Source: Agapetus fuscipes (Eukaryota > Arthropoda > Insecta > Trichoptera > Glossosomatidae). Taken from it: DNA of 64,000 nucleotides. Position numbers and translations under genes: made by a program. The notes beneath the pieces were generated by a model that saw only the letters and a program-made list of their open reading frames with translations, ran no database searches and was not told where the DNA came from. Of this stretch, positions 33,145 through 43,413 are shown piece after piece. Within the stretch, counting starts at the first letter, position 1. Every line of letters starts with the position of its first letter. The DNA is taken from NCBI GenBank assembly GCA_951799405.1, contig OX637344.1, forward strand, positions 5,332,001 through 5,396,000, read 5' to 3'.

Positions 33145-33475
33145 TGAATTTTTTTTTTTTTTTAAGACATCCTGTGCGGGAGACTCCCTAGATTCTAAAG
33201 ACTCTAGGGGTCTATGACACTTGTTGTAGTGCCGCAGATGTGTACGAGCTTGGTCGTCGCTACAAAGCGCCATTACTCAAGCAAGACCCAGTTGCTGTAA
33301 GGCTGGATGGACCTTTGGTGACCGGTCATTGGTAAAGGTTTATGAATTTTTCAACCCAGCGAAGAGCACATTCGAAATATAAATGGTATATTTTTGTGCT
33401 CCGCCGGGATCCGAATCCACAACCATCCATTTACGAGTCCGAAGTGTTACCACTACGGACTACGGACCGGTCCAA
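33145..33475 (-). repeat. T1 tRNA-derived SINE, long 3' end
   Basis: On the minus strand the head (GGACCGGTCCGTAG) starts at about 33475. The body matches other T1 copies, but the 3' end is the long type: GCGGCACTACAACAAGTG, AGAATCTAGGGAGTCTCCCG, CAGGATGTCTTAAAAA. It directly adjoins a 5S rRNA-derived sequence. Confidence 0.85.
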
Positions 33476-33478
33476 GAT

Positions 33479-33594
33479 GCCAACGACACGCGGTGTGCCT
33501 GAGCGGTTACCCATCCAAGCACTGACCGCGCCCAATGTTGCTTAACTTCGGTGATCTATGGGAACCGGTGCTTTCAACATGGCTAACGTCGTTG
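33479..33594 (-). rRNA. 5S rRNA-derived sequence fused to a T1 SINE
   Basis: Read on the minus strand, 116 nt match the 5S rRNA layout. The 5' CAACGAC pairs with 3' GTCGTTGG (helix I). TAGATCACCGAAGTTAAGC contains the A-box region and GGATGGGTAACCGC the C-box. It ends two or three bases before the T1 SINE on the same strand. This suggests a 5S pseudogene or the 5S head of a chimeric 5S-tRNA SINE rather than a working 5S gene. Internal promoter elements are largely preserved. Confidence 0.82.
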
Positions 33595-33675
33595 ATTTAT
33601 TATTATATTATACGCATTTATTATTGCATTTTACGACTCAACTATACAATTTACCAAATTTACTATTATTAATTT

Positions 33676-33803
33676 TTTGATTTTATTTTATTCACAACCG
33701 GTTTTGGGAGAAGCAGTACCTCCCATCTTCAGTTTCTCCCAGTTTAAGTTTATACCTGAAGATAGGAGGTACTGCTTTTCCTAAACCTGGTTGTGTACAA
33801 AAT
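33676..33803. repeat. Foldback element with hammerhead-like arms
   Basis: The left arm (ACAACCGGTTTTGGGAG... ending CATCTTCAG) and right arm (CCTGAAGATAGGAGG... ending CTGGTTGTG) are inverted repeats. Each arm in sense reads CTGAAGA, T, a hairpin and AAAC, like a hammerhead core, but G12 is lost in both. The same sequence occurs singly at 58775-58819. Confidence 0.75.
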
Positions 33804-33875
33804 AAACTCAAAAAGTGAATTGAAACAAAATTGAATTATAAACGCAAAACGCAAACGCAAACGCAACTAAGCTAC

Positions 33876-34188
33876 ACATATAGTGTAACTTCTTGCCGCG
33901 TTATCCCCGAAGGGGTCGCATGTGGCGAGTTGAACCTATTTATTTTTACAGGTAAGGGGGCCGGCCTTACGCCAACCACTTCAGTTGAAGTGGGGGTTTT
34001 CCCAGCTCCCGAGGGGGCTGGTACTCATTTCTTGTGAAGGCTGAGTAAACCTTGCCGGTAATTTTATTATGGGGTTTGAAATAAACACCGAAATAGGAAA
34101 TCATTTCTGACACCCTCTTCGGTGGGATTCGAACCCGAGCTCACGGGGTAGAATGCGAGCACTCTACCAACTGAGCTATCGACCGGAC
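33876..34188 (-). repeat. T2 tRNA-derived SINE, best copy
   Basis: Head on the minus strand: GTCCGGTCGATAGCTCAG, GGTTCGAATCCCACCGAAG. The body has the CCACTTCA/TGAAGTGG palindrome. The 3' end is GCGGCAAGAAGTTACACTAT. A and B boxes are both excellent. Confidence 0.9.
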
Positions 34189-34555
34189 TTATATTATCCG
34201 GATTATAAATTAATTAATTCTACTTTAACAAAAACCTTGACAAAATAAATGGCATACATCAAGGTAATGAAGTAAACTGGAATAAATCATTTTAAAAATA
34301 TTGATTCTTCAAAGCAATAACATACAAAGGACCGACGTACAAATTTCAGGAAAATTTGTATGCAGCCTTATATTCACAAAGTCAAACCAAAAAGCAAAAT
34401 TCGTTTTTCTTCCGAAAAGCTACCGTTGAAATATAAACTCGTATAATATCAGAATCCCTGTATAGAAATCTTAGTTTACAGAGGCATTGTGCCATTTTCA
34501 CAAAAAGCGAGAGTTTTTCACGGGAAAAATGCTGAAAATTTAGATTGTAGTCACA
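34189..34555. other. Unassigned AT-rich stretch
   Basis: Nothing recognised. Confidence 0.35.
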
Positions 34556-34740
34556 TTTTGGTGGAGCCTTTCTCGTCAGTCGTAGCAGGTTTTCTCGTAT
34601 CGGTTACACATCGCCAGCCATTGTGCGTCTACGCTTTTGTCCCGGCGTAGAGGGCACACGTATGGTTCGCGCATTACCCTATCGTCGTAGCAAACTGAAA
34701 ATGCTACGCCAGCTTTCTAGGAGAGTAATGCAACGCTAGT
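34556..34740. repeat. CGTAG-motif cluster
   Basis: Third GC-richer patch with CAGTCGTAGCAGG, GCGTCTACGC, CGGCGTAGAGGG and ATCGTCGTAGC, resembling 13270-13450 and 14190-14330. Confidence 0.35.
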
Positions 34741-34856
34741 TTCACCTTTCTGAAATATAACTATCTTAGTTTGTGTCGTATATTATGTATATGTTTTTTT
34801 TTTAAATAGCAAGGATGATAAGATTTTACAAAAAACGGATAAATAAAGTGAAATGG

Positions 34857-35150
34857 CACTTCTTACCGCGTTGTTCTCGAAGAAGTCGCATGTGTTGTGT
34901 TACACTTGTATTTTGTACAGGTAAGAGAACAGGTTCTATGCCAACGACATCAGTTAAAGTGGGAGTTTTCCAGCTATTGATGTGGCTGGTTCTGATATTA
35001 TGCACCTTTTGAATGCTAAGTTAGATTTGAGGTATATTTATTTTGAGTTTGAAATAAACACCGATACGGGAAATCGTTTTTCACACTCTTGGTGAGGATT
35101 GAACTGTAGACCTCCGGCATGGAAAGCAACATTTTGACTAGACTATCTTC
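34857..35150 (-). repeat. T2 tRNA-derived SINE (diverged)
   Basis: Body and 3' end match 33876-34188 (TTCTTACCGCGTTGTTC, AACACCGATACGGGAAATC). The tRNA head is badly worn at the right end. Confidence 0.78.
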
Positions 35151-37335
35151 AACGGTTCGTTAAATATCTGACAAAAATAATGTGTATATTTTGCACAAAT
35201 TTCAAACGACCGTAATTTCAGTTCAGATTTAACAATAAACATTTTTTTCAGTGAGTTCCTATATTTAAATTTCACCGTTTTCGTAAGCTTTTTCCTATTT
35301 GAATAATACATTGCATTGGCACTGTGATCTCTTTTCACACATTACCCTGCTCTCCCTCCACTCTCTCATTTTCCTTTTTCCACATCCTCTATTTTCGCGA
35401 CACTCTCTCCCCCTCACCCCCCTGCAAATGCTTTCAAATCAATTTCCCCCTTTCCCTCCTGCCTCCTTAGTGAAGACAAATATTCTTTTTACAACCAAAT
35501 CCCGCTTTTGTTGAGAACAAATATTTTTGATACATTTTTGCGTAAAAGTTTATGTTTACATATATAATATAATGTTTTCACTTGTAAATTCTCGAACAAG
35601 AAGGCTCCAGACTAGCATAAGTGATAGCTTGCGTAGAAACAATAAACTTTGTTGTGCTTTTATAGAGCTTCTGTAGTTAAACTATAGTGCTTTTGTTCAA
35701 GATAAACAATCAACAATATGTACTTTAGTTATTCCTATCTGAATATCTTGTTTAGGTTATGGGAGTACCTGGGCGAAAAAGAGTATTCCACTTTAGGAAA
35801 CGAGGAAAATAAACATCTTTTTGATGAGAAAAAATGTTACAAAATCATGAATGCCTATACGTTGTTTGACAATAATGAAAACAAATAATGAAGTCGGGAA
35901 GGAGTTCAGAATTTATTTATTTTGCCAGAGTGCAAATGCGACTGTGCAACCAATAACAGAATAAGTTATTTCCTAGCAACTCGGAAAGGTACATTTTTTT
36001 AGGTAATTATTAATCCATCATTCAATAAAATAAAATGAATTGTAAATTGACAACGTAAGTAAATGTTTTTGACCGGGAAATAAAGTTTAGAGAATCGCAT
36101 TAATCTTCACAAAAACCCTAAAATATTTTTGAATAGAATATAAAATAACCATCTCGATCAGATTAATATCAAATTTGAAATATGCGTTGTGTAAGAAAAC
36201 ATTTTATTTTAGAACCATACTCTCAGGAATCGAGATCTAGATATGATTTTGCGCTTTTGTTACGGCAGACCTTTGGTAATGTGTGGCATTTGAATACAGA
36301 CATTAGTCTCGGCAGTGGAACTAATGCGCTTTTCATTTCCACACAAAAACATACAATTCCTACTTCTAACGTATCCAATATCTAAACAAGAATCTGAAAA
36401 GAGATTAAATTTATATTTCCTATCGTGCTAATTCTTTGTAGTTTCATTAAAAAACAAAACAAAGCGCTGATTTATTTTTTGTACATCTGTAATGAAAGTT
36501 GCAGAAATACACAAAGATACATAGTTCAGGATTCTTGGCTCTGTCTGGTTTGACTTGCAGAAAAAGACTAGTTCTTGATGATGCAACAAGTTTATTTTTG
36601 ATCTAAAAGATACAAGTTTACGAAAATAACCTTTTAGTTAATTGTTGCAAAGAAAACTACACAAAAAGCCTATTGATTTAAGTTCAAATAGTCTCAAAAA
36701 CCTACCTCCATCTCGAACTAACAACAACTCCCATATCCCTGAATAATGTTGAGGTTGACCAAGTCCAATTCCCTAAAATGAATAATTTCGGTATTATTTG
36801 TACCAACCTTATGAAAATATTTGATGCAACGTAATTTTTTACTCTAAAAATTCCAAACAACTTGCAACAGGTAAGATTGACTAATGTTAAAATGGACCAA
36901 ATTTTAAACACAGCTAATAAGTGAGATATCCAGCGTCATAATAAATGCCGTTGATGATATTATTGTTGTAGATTAACTTTGGGAGTTGTTGCATTATTGC
37001 ATTTTAAATTAAAGTTTTATTTACTTAAAGAGCTCCTCCCGACATGCTGATAACTGTGTGAGGGTGCACTGTAACACTGGTAGCTTTCTGTGCAAAAAAA
37101 TTCCACATACCTCAGCTAGCGTTACAACACACACCATAAGTGACTTGATACAACTTAGCCTCTCCAGCGACACATTATTGAAGGAAAGTGGCTTTTAAAA
37201 TTTCCAATACAGCTCCTTGTGTGTCTTGACCATTCTCACCCCATTCCACCCACCCCTCTCTCAACGCCTTCCCACCCCCAAGGGAGCCATAAGCTCAAGT
37301 GCCTACACGAACCAATTCTCTCCAACAATTTCATA
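35151..37335. other. Long unassigned stretch
   Basis: No gene recognised. 35335-35475 is pyrimidine-rich. 37030-37080 (CTGTGTGAGGGTGCA) matches 62145-62185, a small unnamed repeat. 37240-37300 is C-rich. The 67-codon frame at 36182-36385 has no recognisable domain. Confidence 0.4.
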
Positions 37336-37420
37336 TTCGGATGCACCCTGCACTCCAAGTATTACACGACTCTTGGTTCAAACTCCACCATAGCGTAAAC
37401 GTCTTTGGCGTTAACCAAAT
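37336..37420. repeat. Family M half-copy
   Basis: ACTCCAAGTATTACACG and CTCCACCATAGCGTAAACG are left-arm phrases; no right arm follows. Confidence 0.4.
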
Positions 37421-37917
37421 CATGCATCGAAATGGACTCTGAACATTCAAAGTATACCTCGGCTATGTGACGTCACCCGTGGTTAGTAAAATTAAATTAT
37501 CTTTTTTTTTGTATTTTGTATGAGCACTTGATTTGAACAGGAGGAGTGAAAAGTACTCTAAGAAATTGTTATTTTGTGAAATTTTTACAGTACTTACATT
37601 ACTTTTGAAGCTGATTTTTTTTCATGCTATAATCTACTCAGATATAGGTCAAATTGAAGTCGGTATGTTAAATAAGTATATAAAAAATGTTTATATTTAA
37701 CCCAAGCAAAATTACGCACTCTTTGAATTATTAGGCAGATTTTGTAAGTTTTTTTCACAGTTACTTAATCACGCGTTCACGTGTTAATTTATTTACTTTT
37801 AACTTTATTTATTTTGCTCACTAAATCATTTGTTTATAATTTCTAGCGTACTTACTTTATTTTTTTTTTTAAAAAGTCTCATTAAGGTCCGTTATTATTC
37901 TAAATAAATTGATTATT
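37421..37917. other. Unassigned AT-rich stretch
   Basis: Nothing recognised. Confidence 0.35.
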
Positions 37918-38015
37918 CAAAACAGCGCCTCTAGTGAGCTTTTTGCTTTGCATACCCTTTTGGCGAAACGCTGTGGTTGAGTGTTGACGTACAATTTCAT
38001 ATTAGGATGCACTCT
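37918..38015. repeat. Family M half-copy
   Basis: Centre CAGCGCCTCTAGTGAGC and right arm GGCGAAACGCTGTGGTTGAG; the left arm is missing. Confidence 0.55.
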
Positions 38016-38252
38016 GCATTCACTATCCCGCAAGACAAATGGTTCGAGATGCACGTAATAGAAATGTGGACGGACAAATCGTGTTATTATGATCTGTCTG
38101 AAATTACCTTTAGTGCGGAACTAGGTAGGTACCCTGAGAAACTACTAGAACCATTATTCCCGTTTCACTACAAATATTCTTCTTTTAATATCACATCTAT
38201 CGAAAATCTGCATTTGATGATTGTTTGGAATTTTCATTCATTCTTATAAAAA

Positions 38253-38637
38253 ACACATATAGTGTAACTTCGTGCCGCGTTATCCCCGAAGGGGTCGCAT
38301 GTGGCAAGTTGAAACTATTTATTTTTACAGGTAAGGGGGCCGGCCTTACGCTAACCACTTCAGTTGAAGTGGGGGTTTTCCCAGCTCCCGACAGGGCTGG
38401 CTTATGAATCAATTTAAATAAAAACATCACAGTTACGACATAAAGTGATAGATATTTTAAACGTCTTTAACTGCTTTAAGTTGGCACTAGAAGGCTGAGT
38501 ACACTTTGTTGGTATTTTATTTTGGGCTTAAAATATGTAAACACTAGAACGGGAAATCAAAAACTTTCTCGGTTGGATTCGTACCCAAGCTGTTGGCATA
38601 GAATGCAAACACTCTACCAGCTAAGCTATCGATCGGA
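38253..38637 (-). repeat. T2 SINE split by an ~89-bp insertion
   Basis: The 3' half (38253-38400) is very close to 33876-34188. The T2 sequence resumes at 38490 (GAAGGCTGAGT) and runs to the head at 38637. The 89 bp between (38401-38489) are unrelated AT-rich DNA replacing about 14 bp of T2. Confidence 0.82.
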
Positions 38638-39230
38638 ATCTTATGCGCCAACATGTATTGTTTTCTTTTGCATTACATACATAGGTATACTCTTCAATTT
38701 TTTTATTAAACTCAATATATATTATAAGAAATATATATATTTTTTTTAACCTACAAGTATCTAATCATGTGATTACATACTTGTACTTTACATTTTTGTA
38801 TTATTTTCTGTATTTTCTAAATTTAAGTTTTTTTTTTAATAAATAGGTTAGATATTAGCGTTACAGAAACTTTAAGCACAGAAAACGTCAGTTCTCTCTT
38901 TTGTAAGGGTGTTTGGGAGGTCCGTGTCCAATACGGTAAGTCTGCAGACGGGGTGGGGGCTGTGAGGAGGGGGAGGGGGGTGACAGGCTGCACAGACACA
39001 AATTGAAAACAAGACAATGTCGAAGTTTAGTCTATGGACGCGATCATATTACCGGGCGACGCGACGCTGCAAAATACAAGACTATTATCTAGATTATTTT
39101 GTTTTGTATACACGGGCACACAGCGAGATGAAATACATCTGAAACTATGTTTGTGTAAGAATATATTTCAGTTTAAATGTTTATATTTTCATGTAAACAA
39201 ATAAACATATTTTTAAGTTGTGAAAAATGG
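38638..39230. other. Unassigned stretch with a G-rich run
   Basis: 38950-38980 has four G-runs (GGGGTGGGGG and GGAGGGGGAGGGGGG) that could form a G-quadruplex on the plus strand. The rest is unassigned. Confidence 0.45.
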
Positions 39231-39662
39231 CACTGGAGCTTTCCGGGATCTGTTGCTATAATATTAGGATGATTTATTTGATGAGCGCTGTTTTTGTGTG
39301 ATTTACACCTCAAGAGCTCTCTGCGGGCTTGGTCGTCGCTATAGAAAGCGCCAATTCTTAAGCACGCCCCAGTTGCTGTAAGGCTGGATGGAACTTTGGT
39401 GACCGGTCTTTGGTGAAGGTATATGAATTTTTCAACCGATAGCCTTTCCATTTAATAGTCCGAAGCATCAACCACTGGACTATTAGGCACTTCTTTGGTT
39501 TATTGGAGCTTAAACTTCCAGATATTTCACCAAATATCTACGATGGACTTCTTCTTGTTTATTGTTATTTCCAGCTGTTTTTTTAAGACATGGGCGAAAC
39601 ATCCAGAAGCTCTAGCTCCGATAGACCACGGCAACAGATCCCGAAAAGCATCGCTCCACCAT
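39231..39662. repeat. Foldback element interrupted by a T1 SINE
   Basis: Left arm end CTTTCCGGGATCTGTTGC (39239-39256) and right arm GCAACAGATCCCGAAAAGC (39631-39649) belong to the family at 26710-26892. The left arm is broken at 39256 by a minus-strand T1 SINE and continues after it. Confidence 0.78.
39257..39487 (-). repeat. T1 SINE (short 3' end) nested in a foldback
   Basis: The 3' end at the left is CAAATAAATCATCCTAATATTAT in sense; the head at the right is AGTCCAGTGGTTGATGC. Part of the region after the B box is deleted. Confidence 0.75.
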
Positions 39663-40792
39663 CAAGTGCCTGCCGTGTACGTCTTAAACTCCTATTGTAA
39701 ATTTGGTATGTCGAATGAAGCTTAGAGCCCGGAACGTCGCGGTATAAGATGACTGCTTTGTTCACTTAGCCATCTTATACCTGCTGAATGCACGTTTAAC
39801 TTGGTATAAGAATTAAAATTTATTGCTTCATATTAGTGTTTATAAACTAAACTTTTAATTTTATTTTCTCGCTATAAAATTCTACAGATACGTATTTAAA
39901 ATTGATTACAATATAAGTGGAAAACACTATCTAAAGCGTGTCTGCTTGGAAATACATTTAATTCAAAGTTTAAATGCGTCAATATCCATAAATTTTCCAT
40001 ACAAAAAAAACGATGATTCTTAGATCAGCTATTGATCAAATGTTTTGTGAATAGCCCTGTTGGATTTAAAAAAAATCTTTCATACTCATAGATCCTTTGG
40101 ACAAAGTTATACAATTAAGAAAAAAGGATTACTTAAACTTTTTAAACTAGATTTTTTTAACGGTTACACTGTTTTTTTCATAGTAAAAAATTAAACCGGA
40201 TTACAAGTTAGCCCATACATTACGTCATAAACAACTATTAAAAGACTTTTCCCCATACCAGTAATTCAATAAGAACGCTCATAAAATATCACAAGCTCCG
40301 GTAGGTAATATCGTATCCCGAATATAGCGGGCGCAAATGTCGCGCCGAGTACAAAGACAATCAAATAAAAAAAGGTTTTATTGGACAATATTTCCGATAT
40401 CGAGCGTTTTCACCACATTTCAGCAAAGGGAAACAAAACATAAGTCCGCACACCTACATGGCGGCCATTAATAATACAATTTGATTAATATGAAACACAA
40501 ACAAAAGCCGTGTTTTTTTGTTCGCACAATAAATTTAATTTTATGTCATTTTTGTGAAAGAAATGTGTTGACGTAAATGATTATTGTATCAATATTAAAA
40601 TACAAAGATTATCTTTAATCTTTTGACACATTATGAAGGATTAAATTGGTATTGAGACTGATTTTTTTCAGAATTAAAGCATTTTTTAAACTATTGTAAA
40701 TGAGAAATCAATAATCTGTTTCCCCTGTTTGGTCTTTTCATTTGTTTTCAATTATTTTAGTTTTTAACAATGTTGGATTTCATAAAATATAA
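39663..40792. other. Unassigned stretch
   Basis: No gene recognised. 40285-40480 is a little richer in CG (GCGGGCGCAAATGTCGCGCC) without a recognisable frame. Confidence 0.35.
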
Positions 40793-40868
40793 TCCTTAAT
40801 CTTAGTTGCACAGACATATTAACAATCCGGTTGCATATTAAATGCATGCCCACAACCAGGAAGTACAC
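40793..40868 (-). repeat. Family A 3' fragment
   Basis: Tail AATCTTAGTTGCACAGAC and ATTAAATGCATGCCCACAACC; cut by the MITE that follows. Confidence 0.65.
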
Positions 40869-40870
40869 AT

Positions 40871-41117
40871 CGCACGTTTAATAATAAAGAGCAATAACTC
40901 AAAAAACAAGAATGTTGGGAAATCACGTTTAAAGTTCAGACACCCAGTACAACTTGTATGGGATGAAAAAGGCGGCCGATGTTTCATCTCGGTCATATTC
41001 GTCCAAATTGAACGGCTGTCGCATTCTACCTATTCTTCTCGCATTGTTCTTGCGTTTTATTACAAAATCTCGATTTACCCAATTTTCGAGTTATTTCTCT
41101 TTATTATTAAACGTGCG
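40871..41117. mobile_element. MITE with TIRs and ACAT target duplication
   Basis: 247 bp. The left end CGCACGTTTAATAATAAAGAG and the right end (its reverse complement, ending CGTGCG) match over 21 bp, then continue with one or two mismatches (AATAACTC). ACAT lies on both sides (40867-40870, 41118-41121). No transposase is encoded. Confidence 0.9.
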
Positions 41118-41179
41118 ACATGTTGACTTAACACACTGCCACCCGTAGTGAGGGATTCGGAATCTTTGGCATTTTTAAG

Positions 41180-41374
41180 AGAGCACTGAAATGGTACCTT
41201 TATAAACAATTCCATTCGTGATACAGAAGGCCATTGAAGTGTGACACACACATTAACGTCGCTCTTTAATCACGTACGAAATGAAATAAGTCATCTTCAA
41301 ATAAATATTGGTTCAGTGAACCGATTTTTACAGTATGTACTGTCAAGTGTCAGCCTCATAGCAACCTTAAGTTA
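41180..41374. repeat. Worn T1 fragment and family A head
   Basis: GCCATTGAAGTGTGACACAC and CATCTTCAAATAAATA (about 41208-41308) resemble the T1 3' part on the plus strand. 41308-41374 is a family A head on the minus strand (GGTTCAGTGAACCGATTTTT, GTCAGCCTCATAGCAACC). Confidence 0.45.
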
Positions 41375-42394
41375 ACGAACAAAAAATAAAGAGTAAGTTT
41401 AACTAAGCATTGAAAAAAAACATCACTAAATAAAATATGTCAAATGCAGAAAAATCTTTATTTCATCTTGGATTTGTCAAACATTGTTTCACTTTAAATT
41501 TGAATGTCTTGCTGGATATATGATATTCGCACGTCGTTGAATAATTCCGATAAAAGCTCGCTTTCACTATTTCTCGTTTGAAGTCTGAAAAATGACATTC
41601 GTGATGAAAATCGTAAACAGGAGTCGGGACACAAAAGAATAATCCATTTTTATTGACGTATGTACAATGTATGGCCACAGTGTATCCCAAGCCAAGCATA
41701 CTAAAGAAAATGTATGGAAAATAAAACCCCCACTAGACCCGCTGTTTCAGTTTCAATACACTTTTTGGTAAAACTGTAAGGTTGAATTAAATCGCGAAGT
41801 TTTATACTTGGAGTTTTGTAATCCTTGTACCGTCTGGGTGCTAAATTTCAGCAAACAAACCGTATTCATACAAGCTGTGGGCCGCTTGGAAAAAAAATGT
41901 TTTTTACGCTTGTTAAAAGAAATTTTTCATAATAAATGCTGTCTAAACAGGCTTTAAAATTTTATAATCGCTTTATTAAAGTGCATACTTACATTTTGGG
42001 TTTTAAGAAGAACGTATGGTTTGTTAACACATTCATTTCAACCAAAAAAAATCAACGTCTATATATCCTGAATTTGATTTGTTTTTTAATATGATTCTTA
42101 TACTTTATGGTCTAAGTATAAGAGTAAGATGAATAGAAAAAATTACGCGTGTTAATTGATAATTTATCTCAAGTAAAGTTTTTAAAAAATGTACAACTTG
42201 TCGCCACAAAAAAAAATGTTGTTTGTAATGCTTCATTGTTTTGTCGAGTTTTTTCCCCTTTTAATGAGAGGATTTTTTTTATATTTGTTTTAAAATTGAA
42301 ACTGAGTTTTGATAATGTGAATACTTTTCGAGAAAACATGAAAAGACTGCTTTCAAGAAATGTAATATGGATAACCAACTTTTTCGTAATCATC
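41375..42394. other. Unassigned stretch with a family M half-copy
   Basis: 41732-41822 holds family M words (GACCCGCTGTTTCAG, GAAGTTTTATACTTGGAG). The 78-codon minus-strand frame at 41463-41699 has no recognisable domain. Confidence 0.4.
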
Positions 42395-42497
42395 CCGCTG
42401 AAGATACCAATCGAAGATACAGGCGACACGTTTGGAAGCTCCAGTTTCGATAGGCCACGGTAAAAGATCCCAGAAAACAACTTTCCAGAGTACAAAT
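42395..42497. repeat. Half foldback element
   Basis: GCTGAAGATACCAATCGAAG, GGAAGCTCCAG, GGCCACGGTAAAAGATCCC and AGAAAACAACTTTCCAG match one arm plus centre of 26710-26892. The other arm is absent. Confidence 0.6.
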
Positions 42498-43327
42498 TAA
42501 GTTTATTTGGTAAAAAAAAAATACAAAAGAACTAGTTGTAGCTTTGAGCGTCAACTTTTCTATCTCAGCAGCACATTTCACACAGAGTTTACTTTACAAA
42601 CGTCATCAATTAAAAGTTTTCGCAGAGACTTCTTCTTCGCGAGCAGTCAGCCATTTCCTGCCGGAGATACTTGATGGCGACTTCTTTAAGATCAACAGAA
42701 AGGGAAGTCGTCCCGGGCCCTTCCTTCCTTCCTGCCGCGCGACACTTGCGACCGTTCCTGATTTAGCCGGCAAACAAAACAGCACACTTCCCGGCGAGAT
42801 ACTACACTCTGCAGTACTGCAATCAGTCGCGGGGTTTGTGTAGAGGCGAAAAGGAAAAGCGTGCTTTTTGTAAAAAAAAATACAAAACGGTCAGTAATGA
42901 AAAATATTAAATTGGTAGGTATATTGTTATAGCTAAGACTCAAAACAATACCTGATTGAGAAAAATACTTAAAAGGATATAAATGTTTATTTTGATTTTG
43001 AAGGGATTGTGTTTTAATGCTGAGAAAAATCATTATTATTTCATATAGATTGAAATAAATAACAGTATATTCTTATTCCTAACATTGTTTATTTTCAGAA
43101 TTTTAAAAACAGTTAATAGAAACATTGTGACGAGTGAAGAATTTTTTTCTATAAATTTCTAGGAAAAGACCATACATTGATGTGTAATTTTAATTTGATC
43201 ATATACGGTTTATATTATGTTTTGTTAGTTTATTTTTTAAAGAAGCTAATTAAAATCTAATCTGTACAAAAAACTTTTTATAAATTCAATAGGAAAAAAA
43301 AGTTTCTATTCACTTTTTTTTTTTTTT
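42498..43327. other. Unassigned stretch with a GC-richer island
   Basis: 42590-42850 is clearly more GC- and CpG-rich than its surroundings (GAGCAGTCAGCC, GTCGTCCCGGGCCC, GGCGAGATAC). It is open in one frame (99 codons from 42544), but I recognise no domain. It could be a worn exon or regulatory island. Confidence 0.35.
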
Positions 43328-43365
43328 GCTCAAACGTTTTCGCCTAATAAGACATCATCAGGAAC
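43328..43365 (-). ncRNA. Hammerhead-ribozyme-like motif (38 nt)
   Basis: On the minus strand, without gaps: GUUC (stem I), CUGAUGA core, one U, GUCU-UAUU-AGGC (stem II), GAAA core, A-CG-U (the short stem III formed by the last A of GAAA, AC GU and U), a U at the cleavage position, then GAGC (stem I partner, one G-U pair). C3, U4, G5, A6, G8, A9, G12, A13 and A14 are all present. The extra U between A9 and stem II and the 2-bp stem III are non-standard; such short stems usually need a dimer to cut. Confidence 0.5.
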
Positions 43366-43413
43366 ATAATTGTTACAAATATTTTAGTAGGCGAAAATTT
43401 TTGAGCAAAACAA
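43328..43413. repeat. Foldback repeat containing a hammerhead-like motif
   Basis: The left arm GCTCAAACGTTTTCGCCTAA and the right arm TTAGTAGGCGAAAATTTTTGAGC are inverted. The left arm read on the minus strand is the hammerhead-like motif listed separately. A third, worn copy is at about 9499-9540. Confidence 0.75.

Noticed and set aside
33876..34188. tRNA gene
   Set aside because: A and B boxes are good, but the head continues into a SINE body found repeatedly, and the cloverleaf is not clean. The same applies to all T1 and T2 heads.
42544..42843. 99-codon frame in a GC-richer island as a gene
   Set aside because: No domain, no splice context that I can support, and composition that may reflect a CpG-rich noncoding island.
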